Below, one piece after another: positions 1-6,929 of a stretch of DNA of 42,221 nucleotides. Under the pieces are notes generated by a model. That model worked only from the letters and a program-made list of their open reading frames with translations. It was not told the DNA's origin and did not search any database. The first letter of the stretch is position 1; the number at the start of each line of letters is the position of its first letter. Source of the DNA: a virus; the IMG/VR virus record IMGVR_UViG_3300033153_002739, positions 1-42,221 of that record. One strand, written 5' to 3'. Position numbers and translations under genes: made by a program.

Positions 1-114
1 GACTCAAGTGGGAATTTCAGTCTTGATACATCGAGAGCTGGATCCATTGAAGTTGAAGAGGGTAAAAGTGCTATTGCAAACATTGAGACATTAACTGTAC
101 CAAAGAACATGCTA
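1..114. repeat. Terminal direct repeat, left copy (circular closure)
   Basis: These 114 bases are identical to 42108-42221. The reading frame of the AAA+ ATPase gene continues exactly across the join. This is what an assembler leaves when it closes a circular or circularly permuted molecule. A true short terminal repeat, as in T7-like phages, is possible but less likely, because the repeat sits in the middle of a gene and not at a plausible packaging boundary. Confidence 0.95.
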
Positions 115-513
115 TGGTGTGTAGGTACTACGAATGCAGGAGCAGGATACAGTGTTGATAATATAGATGAAGCCTTGGCTGATAGATTTAGAACTGTTGT
201 CAAAAAGATGGGTGAGAAAGAGATCAAGACTATTCTTGAGGGTACAGCCAAGGAGTTTGGTCATGACAAGAAATCAGTCACTAAGTTGATGAAGTTCTAC
301 AAGTCATTCAATACACTCAAAGACAGTGGAGAGCTGAATAAGCTGATCAACTTGCGTCACCTGGCTGAGATCCTAGAGTTTAGTGAAGATGCTACTGATA
401 TTCCTGATGTTGCAACTGACCTCATTCCTACCTGGTGTAGTATGGATCAGCACGGATATCCAAATGAAACTCAAGTCGCTATCATTGAAGGGCTTATTGA
501 AAAGGAGCTGTAA
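1..513 (+). CDS. CobS/MoxR-like AAA+ ATPase, C-terminal part (gene wraps from 41352)
   Basis: This is the 3' part of a gene that begins at 41352; joined across the contig ends it encodes about 422 residues. This part carries the sensor-1 asparagine in GTTNAG (about residue 297 of the joined protein) and the arginine-finger motif DEALADRF (Arg about 314), both typical of the MoxR/CobS/NorQ class. Such ATPases form hexameric rings that work with VWA-domain partners, and the next gene encodes one, overlapping this stop by one base. CobS-like genes are common in marine phages, but their role there is not settled. No CobN-like chelatase subunit is present, so cobalt insertion is not implied. Confidence 0.85.
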   Translation, partial: DSSGNFSLDTSRAGSIEVEEGKSAIANIETLTVPKNMLWCVGTTNAGAGYSVDNIDEALADRFRTVVKKMGEKEIKTILEGTAKEFGHDKKSVTKLMKFYKSFNTLKDSGELNKLINLRHLAEILEFSEDATDIPDVATDLIPTWCSMDQHGYPNETQVAIIEGLIEKEL

Positions 514-2243
514 TGAATTTATTTGGATTTAATCCTGAATATATAGACAGAGATGCAGGACTGAGTGAGTCAGAAAAGTATCGTAAGTGGGTTAGCAAGT
601 CAAATGTAGATATGGTGTTAAATCACTTCTCTCCGTTTACTAAGACTAAGAACCTTAAATCACCAACACGAACCATTGTATCTATTGACGGTACGAATAT
701 TGAAGGTACTGAGGGACCAGTTGTGTTTCATGGAAGCACAGGTGGTAAAAGTAATAAGATCTATGTGAACAATGAACATATCACTAAGGTATTGGATGCT
801 GTACCTGTTGATAAGCGTCTTGATAAATTTAAGACAATGATAAAAGGTGCATATGTTGCACGTAGTGACATTTCATCTTTAGATAACAGAACCTCTATAG
901 ATCAAAAGTCTCCTACAGTACAAGAAGACTATGCAGGCACTACACCATTGGTCGGAAAAGAGAAGATACAAGTCATGCAAGATATTGAGAGACAAATGCT
1001 CTTGACTGCACAACTTATTCAGCATGGATGTCATATACCATCTGATACTACTGAGTTATCATTGCTCGCAGAAAATGAAGAGGTACTTGATCTTGCTCAT
1101 GCTATGGCTGGTGGACATATGCCTAAAAGTACATGGGCACAAGGTATGCTTGGTGATATTAAAGCTGCAGGTAAATTCAGAAGCAAATATAATGATTGGG
1201 CTGATGCATTATCGTCAAAGATAGCACTTGAGTATGGTACTGTAAATCAACAAGATATGAATGTCTCTGAGTTCGGTGATGTTCTTAATGCTGATCTGCC
1301 TATGACACGTAGATATTTTGCAGTGTCCAGACCTAAAAATGAACCAGGTAAATCAAAAGAAGCCTGTAGTGTCGGTAACGGTACTATGGAATACAATGAT
1401 GAACCTACATTTGCAGAAAATGAAAAAGGAGGAGATCAGGAGTTCACTGATACCAATGATATGCTTGAGCGTGATGATATGAAGTCATCAACCAAGAAGA
1501 GTTTCTTTCAAGATGATAGAAAAAAATATCATGAAGCCGATTGGACTAAACGTGATACAAATATGGAGCGTCTTGCTGAGGCACTGTATGAGTCCCTGGT
1601 TGGAAGAGTCGGTAAACGTAACTCTGAAAGTCCAGCCAAGAGATTGAATGTGAAGTCACTGGCAAGTGGGATCAATGATAATATTTATAGATCTAAACTA
1701 CCTTTGGGTGGTAAACACTTACACCTGAATCTTATTCTTGATACAAGTGGATCTATGGGTGGATCTCACATTGAAGACGGAATTGATGTGATCAACTGTG
1801 TAAACAAGTTGGCAATGAGAGGTGTGATCGAAGGTAACTTGATGTTATCATGTAGTGGAGCATCTGCCATGATAAAATTACCTGTAAACCCTGAGCTGTT
1901 ACCAACACTGAGTGCACATAATGGAGGTGAAGGCTTCAAACATACTATGGCACTTCGATGGAAAGAGTTACAGGCTGCTGATTATAATGTAGCGATCACA
2001 GATGGACAGTTGACTGATGGATATATAGATATGAAGCAAATGCATAAAGAGGGTATTGAGATCACCGGATTATATTCAATGCGTAGTGCTAAAGATAATA
2101 AGGCAAGTGTACTCAAATATAGTGGATCATTGAAACGATGGTTTACTAATAGTGCAGTACGAGCAAATGCAGAAGAGATGATCTATTATCTTATTGATAA
2201 TGCGATCCTGTCTTATGATGCAAACCCAAGAATCTCAGCATGA
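513..2243 (+). CDS. VWA-domain protein, CobT-like partner of the AAA+ ATPase
   Basis: 576 residues. The C-terminal third is a von Willebrand A domain with an intact MIDAS: DTSGSMGG starting at Asp410, and a second acidic site in ITDGQ (Asp497). The middle is acidic and charged, as in the linker of CobT and related VWA proteins. The start overlaps the ATPase stop as TAATG, with AAGGAG upstream, so the two are translationally coupled. MoxR-type ATPases paired with VWA proteins remodel or activate protein targets, and the CobS-CobT pair of the cobaltochelatase is one case. What this phage pair acts on cannot be read from the sequence. Confidence 0.85.
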   Translation: MNLFGFNPEYIDRDAGLSESEKYRKWVSKSNVDMVLNHFSPFTKTKNLKSPTRTIVSIDGTNIEGTEGPVVFHGSTGGKSNKIYVNNEHITKVLDAVPVDKRLDKFKTMIKGAYVARSDISSLDNRTSIDQKSPTVQEDYAGTTPLVGKEKIQVMQDIERQMLLTAQLIQHGCHIPSDTTELSLLAENEEVLDLAHAMAGGHMPKSTWAQGMLGDIKAAGKFRSKYNDWADALSSKIALEYGTVNQQDMNVSEFGDVLNADLPMTRRYFAVSRPKNEPGKSKEACSVGNGTMEYNDEPTFAENEKGGDQEFTDTNDMLERDDMKSSTKKSFFQDDRKKYHEADWTKRDTNMERLAEALYESLVGRVGKRNSESPAKRLNVKSLASGINDNIYRSKLPLGGKHLHLNLILDTSGSMGGSHIEDGIDVINCVNKLAMRGVIEGNLMLSCSGASAMIKLPVNPELLPTLSAHNGGEGFKHTMALRWKELQAADYNVAITDGQLTDGYIDMKQMHKEGIEITGLYSMRSAKDNKASVLKYSGSLKRWFTNSAVRANAEEMIYYLIDNAILSYDANPRISA

Positions 2244-2647
2244 TGAAAACATATCACTATACAATATCAGACAGACTTGTTAAGATACTTATTGATGGTG
2301 AGATCAAGGTAATGGAAGAGTCATCCAAGCACGCACATGATGAGGTGTGTTTAGCTTGGCTGACAATTAATCCTGAATGGGATGACACTGCATTCTTTGG
2401 GTATGACAAAAAAGTTTTAGATAATGCAGGACGCATTCGTATTACACTTGGAGGTACATATGATAAACATACTAAACATAGTAGATATATGCCATCAAGA
2501 GTAATGCTTGAAGAGTCTGCTAAATCAGTAGGTGTTAATCCTGAGGATTGGAGAGTGTCTGATAGACCAATAGATATAAGTCGTGTTTCATGCATAGAAT
2601 TATGGCGTGATGAATGCTGGGTAGAAGTACCGATAGGAGAATGGTAA
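2240..2647 (+). CDS. Hypothetical protein, YHYT-type N-terminus
   Basis: 135 residues. Two adjacent start codons (2240 and 2243) overlap the previous stop. The protein opens with TYHYT, then an amphipathic helix ending in DGEI, a conserved-looking WLTINPEWDDTAFF stretch, and a C-terminal ELWRDECWVEV strand. The opening recalls small phage proteins and, loosely, ADP-ribosyltransferase-like folds, but I see no full catalytic triad and assign no activity. It lies in the coupled run between the VWA gene and the Cas4-like nuclease. Confidence 0.75.
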   Translation: MMKTYHYTISDRLVKILIDGEIKVMEESSKHAHDEVCLAWLTINPEWDDTAFFGYDKKVLDNAGRIRITLGGTYDKHTKHSRYMPSRVMLEESAKSVGVNPEDWRVSDRPIDISRVSCIELWRDECWVEVPIGEW

Positions 2648-3396
2648 TGGACGTAAGAAAAGTAGTTGAAGGCTATCAATATTATGATGGCAAAAAAGAA
2701 CACATGAAGTTGAGTGCATCACAGGTAAGTCGTGATGTACTTGAGCTTTACCTGGCTGCAACAGAAGACAGCCAAGAGGGACACTTTGGCAAAGGTAATA
2801 TAGGATCTATATTCCATATGGGTATGGACTCAATGATGTCTGAGCAACTTGAGGTAAAAGGTGGATCCTGTGTAGTTGAAAAGCGTTTCAGTAGGATGCT
2901 GCCAAATGGATGGAAGATTGATGGTAAAATGGACATGGTAGCTTTTATGAAGCATGTTATCAATGATTGGAAAGGTATGAGTGCATCTGCATATACCAAA
3001 TTTAAGTCAAACAAAAAGGATCACAGTATCAATATGCAGTTCGCTGTATATAATTGGCTGCTTGGAGGAGACTTTGCTGCAGAGGCACATTGCTTTATCA
3101 CAGATTGGGATCCCTGTAATGATACGCACCCGGCAACGGCATATCAGCCAGTGACCTGTAATATCTATACGCCTGAGGAAATTGAGGCTTATATGATTGA
3201 GAAAACAGATCTCTTGGCTGGGTACTTAGCTGCTGCTAAGTTACCACCAAAATGTGAGAACGTAATGCCAAGACAGCTACGCAGTGGAGTCTATATAAAC
3301 TCTAAATGTGAATATTATTGTAATCATTCACATGTATGTAAACGTAAGCGTGATGATACAGCCAAGAAACTAGGGCTGGATTGGGGACGTAAGTAA
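2647..3396 (+). CDS. PD-(D/E)XK nuclease, Cas4/RecB-type with putative Fe-S cluster
   Basis: 249 residues from the ATG at 2647. I chose that start because it overlaps the previous stop (TAATG) and has AGGAG about ten bases upstream; an in-frame ATG at 2614 lies inside the previous gene. Order of motifs: GSIFH (His57), IDGKMD (Asp96), NDWKG (Asp107, Lys109) and QxxxY (Gln131, Tyr135). These match the RecB/Cas4 nuclease core. Cys203, Cys221, Cys225 and Cys231 could ligate a 4Fe-4S cluster as in Cas4 and AddB. It probably resects DNA ends for the Sak4-like recombinase further along the operon. Confidence 0.82.
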   Translation: MDVRKVVEGYQYYDGKKEHMKLSASQVSRDVLELYLAATEDSQEGHFGKGNIGSIFHMGMDSMMSEQLEVKGGSCVVEKRFSRMLPNGWKIDGKMDMVAFMKHVINDWKGMSASAYTKFKSNKKDHSINMQFAVYNWLLGGDFAAEAHCFITDWDPCNDTHPATAYQPVTCNIYTPEEIEAYMIEKTDLLAGYLAAAKLPPKCENVMPRQLRSGVYINSKCEYYCNHSHVCKRKRDDTAKKLGLDWGRK

Positions 3397-3578
3397 TGGA
3401 AGCAATTAGAGTTATGTTAGGCATTATATTTATGATGTTGTTTATTGTGCTATTCGTAGGTCCTATGGCATATACCTTTATTGTGTGGGAACCTATTACG
3501 GGAAATGAAGATATGAGACTTGTCGGGCTTGGTTTTGTATCAGGTATTTTATCATTCCTATTGGTAAAAGATCTGTAA
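3396..3578 (+). CDS. Small two-helix membrane protein
   Basis: 60 residues with two hydrophobic segments, roughly residues 6-30 and 41-57, joined by a short acidic loop (ITGNEDMR). The start overlaps the nuclease stop as TAATG. It is probably an inner-membrane protein. A holin-like fold is conceivable, but it lies in the early strand far from the lysis genes, so I assign no function. Confidence 0.7.
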   Translation: MEAIRVMLGIIFMMLFIVLFVGPMAYTFIVWEPITGNEDMRLVGLGFVSGILSFLLVKDL

Positions 3579-3853
3579 TGGAGACAAATATTTATAGATG
3601 TACTGAGCCGTGTGATAACTGTCCATTTATAAATAGGGATGCGTTACATATCTCAGAGGAACGGCTCGATGAGATCAAGGCAGACTTGGATGCAGGTGGA
3701 AATTTTATTTGTCACAAGACTGCATATCCTGATGTCTTCAATGAAGAAGATATAGGTAGACGGATGTGTTATGGTGCTTGGAAGTATCTCAAAGATGCAG
3801 GTAAGCCAAACCAAATTATGCAAATAGCAGAAAGGCTAGGAACAGATGAGTGA
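3578..3853 (+). CDS. Cysteine-rich small protein, DUF6283-like
   Basis: 91 residues with CTEPCDNCPF near the N-terminus, FICHKT in the middle and MCYGAW after it. This spacing of Cys and His resembles small phage and plasmid proteins of the DUF6283 type and suggests one metal site. It overlaps the previous stop by one base and the next gene by eight. The function is unknown; the family call is from memory of the pattern. Confidence 0.72.
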   Translation: METNIYRCTEPCDNCPFINRDALHISEERLDEIKADLDAGGNFICHKTAYPDVFNEEDIGRRMCYGAWKYLKDAGKPNQIMQIAERLGTDE

Positions 3854-4196
3854 TAAATGTGGAATTAGAATGACCAAATGTTTTTGGTGTGGAGAAGCTG
3901 ATGGTATAATGATACCTAAGCGACTTAGTAAATGGGATGATGGATATTGTCCACCTGTTGTTATATCATACGAGCCATGTAAAAAGTGTGAGGATGTATT
4001 CAAGACAGGCGTTCTCATTATGGAAGCTGAAAGCTCACCGTTCAATGAAAATCAACCTGAAATACAAAAAGGTGTATATCCCAGTGGTAATCATTGGGTT
4101 GTCAAAGAAGGTTCACTGGGTGAACACAAAGCAGGTGATAAAATGTTTGTTGACAAAAAAACTGCAGAAGAGATAGGACTCTATGGAGATAAGTGA
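3846..4196 (+). CDS. Small zinc-ribbon-like protein
   Basis: 116 residues. CFWCG near residue 12 and PCKKCED near residue 44 form two CxxC knuckles about 30 residues apart, a typical zinc ribbon. The C-terminal half (HWVVKEG, MFVDKKTAEEIG) has no metal residues. The gene overlaps its neighbours on both sides. Similar two-knuckle proteins occur in many phages without a known role. Confidence 0.75.
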   Translation: MSDKCGIRMTKCFWCGEADGIMIPKRLSKWDDGYCPPVVISYEPCKKCEDVFKTGVLIMEAESSPFNENQPEIQKGVYPSGNHWVVKEGSLGEHKAGDKMFVDKKTAEEIGLYGDK

Positions 4197-4413
4197 TACT
4201 GATATATTATCAATGGATGAATGTGAAGTAGATCTTCGTGTGCTTAATGCACCAAGGCTAAATATACGCAGCCAAGGAGTGACATTGAAAAGCATTAAAT
4301 TAAAAAGTGTATGTGCAGGATATACTCTTGCAAGTCAATTATTTAAACACCAGGAGGAATTAAATGAAGCACGAAGAAATAATGAAAAAACTGTTGAAGA
4401 AACACAAGATTAA
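4183..4413 (+). CDS. Hypothetical protein, 76 residues
   Basis: A small charged protein (MEISDTDIL start) with a helical C-terminal half rich in Glu, Asn and Arg. The start lies inside the end of the previous gene, with ATAGGA upstream. The last 50 bases overlap the next gene in another frame. I recognise no domain. Confidence 0.6.
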   Translation: MEISDTDILSMDECEVDLRVLNAPRLNIRSQGVTLKSIKLKSVCAGYTLASQLFKHQEELNEARRNNEKTVEETQD

Positions 4414-4549
4414 AAGTGGAGTAATTATTCACTGTACATACTCTTGTAGTGAACGTGTAGACTATTCTATTATAAGTGAAGGTCTTGGTCATGGAAGTTC
4501 TTCTTCTATAAGAACTACAACATATGATGAGTTAAAGAAGATAAAATGA
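4364..4549 (+). CDS. Hypothetical protein, 61 residues
   Basis: A small basic protein with a Lys-rich N-terminal helix and a Ser-rich middle. It has one of the best ribosome binding sites in the window (AGGAGG, six bases before the ATG), which lies inside the previous gene. The stop overlaps the helicase start as ATGA, so it may couple translation into the helicase. No known domain. Confidence 0.65.
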   Translation: MKHEEIMKKLLKKHKIKSGVIIHCTYSCSERVDYSIISEGLGHGSSSSIRTTTYDELKKIK

Positions 4550-6024
4550 AACTAAGAAAATATCAAAGTGAGGCTGTTGAATATGTAGAAGCATCTGCTG
4601 CCTTTGGTAGTACAAAGATTATCATTGATGCTCCTACAGGTAGTGGAAAGTCACTGATGATCAGTGAGTTATGTAAGAGGTTCAGTCATGAGCGTATTAA
4701 TATTCTTGTGAATGTGAGTAAATTGGTTGGTCAGATATCTAAGCATCTTACGGAAGTTGGAGTTGATCACAGTATATTAAAGTCAGGTATGGAGGATGAT
4801 TATGACGAGAGTAAAAGGGTACAAATATTCATGGAACAGACGTATGATAAACGGAAGGATAAAATATCAGCTAAAGCTGGGATTATTATACGTGACGAGC
4901 ATCATATTGGTTTCACTGGTACTAGGTTCAATAGCATTGTGTCTGCAGTCCGTCCTAAACTAATAGTTGGGTTCAGTGCAACACCGTATGATTCATATGG
5001 TGTAGCACTACCCGGTTATGAGTTGGCTACATTTGCAGATATAAAGAAGCTTACTAAGGATGGGTATCTTATGGATGCACAGACTTTTGTTCCTAGATTT
5101 GGACAGCAGATAAATCTATCCAAGATAGGTAAGTCATCTGATTACAGTGAGTCTGAACTCGATGACCTGTTAAACAATGATGAGTATAATAGTAGTGTTG
5201 CTGATGAATATGTCGGATGGTTTGGTAGAAAAGCTATTTTGTTTGTTAGTGGAACACAACATGCAGAAGATATGACCAAGATGTTTCAAGACAAAGGCAT
5301 TAAGGCTATGAAATTGCATTCTAAAATGACAAAAGTAGAACAGGCAACTGCAATGGATTCATTCCAGGGTAGAGCTGTATTCACTACGGATGTCTTGATC
5401 ACAGTGTCTATGTTGACTACAGGATTTGATATGCCTGAGTGTTCTATGGTTATTAACTGTAGACCAACCAAGGTGAGATCCCTGTATGTTCAGATGATAG
5501 GTAGAGTATTGCGTCCACACTGGGGAGATCCATTGATGGAAGCAGTGATACTTGATTGTTGTCGTGCTACAACTGAACATGGACTATATGACGAACCCTT
5601 CACCATACATAAAGATAGGGTTAGTGCGAAGACCGAGCGTAAGCGAAGGTCTGAGCCAATTATAGACTATATCTCAGCCAAGCATAACAAGACAATCTCA
5701 ATAACAATAGGACTACTTGCAAAAGAGTATAAAGATGTATTTAGAGATGATTCAACAAATGCAATGGTTTGGATATTTGAGAATGTAGATGATGTCAGAG
5801 ATCTACTTGGTGCAACAGCAAATCTATATAGGAAATTCCATAAGATGACTGTAAAACAAAGCACAATAGATTGGGTAATGGAAGAGGTTGGACCTGCTAT
5901 GAAATGGATGTCCTTAAACACGATACGTAATAGGCTTCGTAAGATGCTTATGGAGAAAAAGAAATTTGGTGGGATAAGAAGTTATCCTAAATGGTTTAAA
6001 GCAAATATTCTAGGAGGATATTAA
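4546..6024 (+). CDS. SF2 DEAD/DEAH-like helicase
   Basis: 492 residues with the superfamily 2 motifs in order: APTGSGKS (Walker A, residues 29-36), RDEHH (motif II, 117-120), FSATP (motif III, around 144), LFVSGTQHA (motif IV region), TTGFDMPE (motif V) and QMIGRVLRP (motif VI, 316-324). The closest general type is the RecG/UvsW/DEAD-like group that unwinds or remodels branched DNA. It is the only clear stand-alone helicase here, so it probably serves replication or recombination restart next to the Cas4-like and Sak4-like genes. Confidence 0.9.
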   Translation: MKLRKYQSEAVEYVEASAAFGSTKIIIDAPTGSGKSLMISELCKRFSHERINILVNVSKLVGQISKHLTEVGVDHSILKSGMEDDYDESKRVQIFMEQTYDKRKDKISAKAGIIIRDEHHIGFTGTRFNSIVSAVRPKLIVGFSATPYDSYGVALPGYELATFADIKKLTKDGYLMDAQTFVPRFGQQINLSKIGKSSDYSESELDDLLNNDEYNSSVADEYVGWFGRKAILFVSGTQHAEDMTKMFQDKGIKAMKLHSKMTKVEQATAMDSFQGRAVFTTDVLITVSMLTTGFDMPECSMVINCRPTKVRSLYVQMIGRVLRPHWGDPLMEAVILDCCRATTEHGLYDEPFTIHKDRVSAKTERKRRSEPIIDYISAKHNKTISITIGLLAKEYKDVFRDDSTNAMVWIFENVDDVRDLLGATANLYRKFHKMTVKQSTIDWVMEEVGPAMKWMSLNTIRNRLRKMLMEKKKFGGIRSYPKWFKANILGGY

Positions 6025-6025
6025 G

Positions 6026-6367
6026 ATGGAAAAAGTAGATACAAATAATGAAGAAGCTGTGCATTTTGCAGAGATGGATGAAGAGTATGAGAAACTGAGA
6101 GCACAAGCTGCTGAGGCAGAAGCTAAATATTTTGCACATAAAAATGTAGTTGATGATGCAACCAAGTCGATGAAGGAAGCAAAGTCAGAGATGGTTGCCT
6201 TGGCTGCTAAAGGAATTGAGTTCCCTCAATCTATAGTGGATCATAGAAAGCGTGCCGGTGCATATGACATGAAAGCTTTACAACGTGATCTTAAGTTGAA
6301 TGATCAAGACTTACAAAAATGGAGAAAACCTGAGGTTGATATGGTATATATCGTGTTGAAGAAGTAG
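6026..6367 (+). CDS. Hypothetical coiled-coil protein
   Basis: 113 residues. Residues about 10-60 form an Ala/Glu/Lys-rich heptad region expected to be a coiled coil, followed by a mixed domain ending in VDMVYIVLKK. GGAGG seven bases before the ATG gives a strong ribosome binding site. It closes the first coupled run of the early operon; a structured gap follows. No known family recognised. Confidence 0.7.
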   Translation: MEKVDTNNEEAVHFAEMDEEYEKLRAQAAEAEAKYFAHKNVVDDATKSMKEAKSEMVALAAKGIEFPQSIVDHRKRAGAYDMKALQRDLKLNDQDLQKWRKPEVDMVYIVLKK

Positions 6368-6540
6368 GCGAGAAAGTTATTTATTCTTACTATATTATAG
6401 TCTCAACGAGGGAAATATAGAAGGTATCAACTTTCTTTGTCGCTTACGCTAGAAAGTATACCGAAATTATTCCTGATTGTCAAGTAGTTATATAATAGGG
6501 AGTGTAAATAATAATCAGAATCAATATTGAAAGGATATAG
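6368..6540 (+). promoter_or_regulatory. Intergenic control region with hairpin and possible promoter
   Basis: This 173-base gap has no convincing gene. A strong stem-loop lies at 6423-6462: GGTAT and ACTTTCT pair with AGAAAGT and ATACC, with a two-base bulge and a 13-base loop. There is no U-run after it, so it is not a classical terminator. Downstream, TATAAT followed by AGGGAG (about 6490-6503) looks like a -10 element with no good -35 at 17 bases. A transcript boundary between the first and second early runs is plausible but inferred. Confidence 0.5.
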
Positions 6541-6777
6541 ATGACAAATTATAACACCAAGAAGAACTGGATATTAGCTGATCTTGATATCAATGAGACT
6601 ATTGAAACAAGAGGTGATGCAGAGCAAATGTTTTGTGAATGGTTTCATTTGGGTCCAGTAACATTTACCAAGACGTTGAATAAAATGTATAGTGAAGGCT
6701 TACTTGATAGAAAATATATTTCTGTTGATGGAGCTTGGAGCTATGTATATAGATTGAAGGAGAAGAAAGATGGGTAA
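6541..6777 (+). CDS. Hypothetical small protein, winged-helix-like
   Basis: 78 residues. The pattern of a helix (DAEQMFCEWF), a turn and a second helix (TFTKTLNKMYSEGLLDRKYI), then a WSYVYRL strand, resembles a small winged helix, so DNA binding is possible. AAAGGA precedes the ATG. It is the first gene after the intergenic control region, where a phage regulator could sit. The fold is inferred from pattern only. Confidence 0.65.
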   Translation: MTNYNTKKNWILADLDINETIETRGDAEQMFCEWFHLGPVTFTKTLNKMYSEGLLDRKYISVDGAWSYVYRLKEKKDG

Positions 6778-6919
6778 TACATATACTGTAACATCAGGGT
6801 GTGGTACAAGTCTTGAGCATTATTATGGAACAGAATGGCTTGTTGTTGCTTTGTTTTATTTATATAAAATAAAAATAGATCATAACAAAGTTTATTGGAA
6901 AAAATTACAGATAAACTAA
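6770..6919 (+). CDS. Hypothetical protein, 49 residues
   Basis: A small gene (MGNTYTVTSG start) with AGGAG nine bases upstream inside the previous gene and an overlap of eight bases. A hydrophobic stretch WLVVALFYLY near residues 23-32 may be a short membrane segment, and the C-terminus is basic. It fills the gap before the primase exactly, which supports it. No family recognised. Confidence 0.55.
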   Translation: MGNTYTVTSGCGTSLEHYYGTEWLVVALFYLYKIKIDHNKVYWKKLQIN

Positions 6920-6929
6920 AGGAGAAAAA

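Noticed and set aside
2257-2703. A 148-codon minus-strand frame opposite two early genes
   Set aside because: Antisense shadow: the plus-strand genes have overlapping starts and good ribosome sites, and this one has none.
6485-6510. T7-like promoter (TATAATAGGGAG)
   Set aside because: It resembles the end of a T7 promoter, but there is no single-subunit RNA polymerase gene and no further matching copies were seen; a host-type -10 is simpler.
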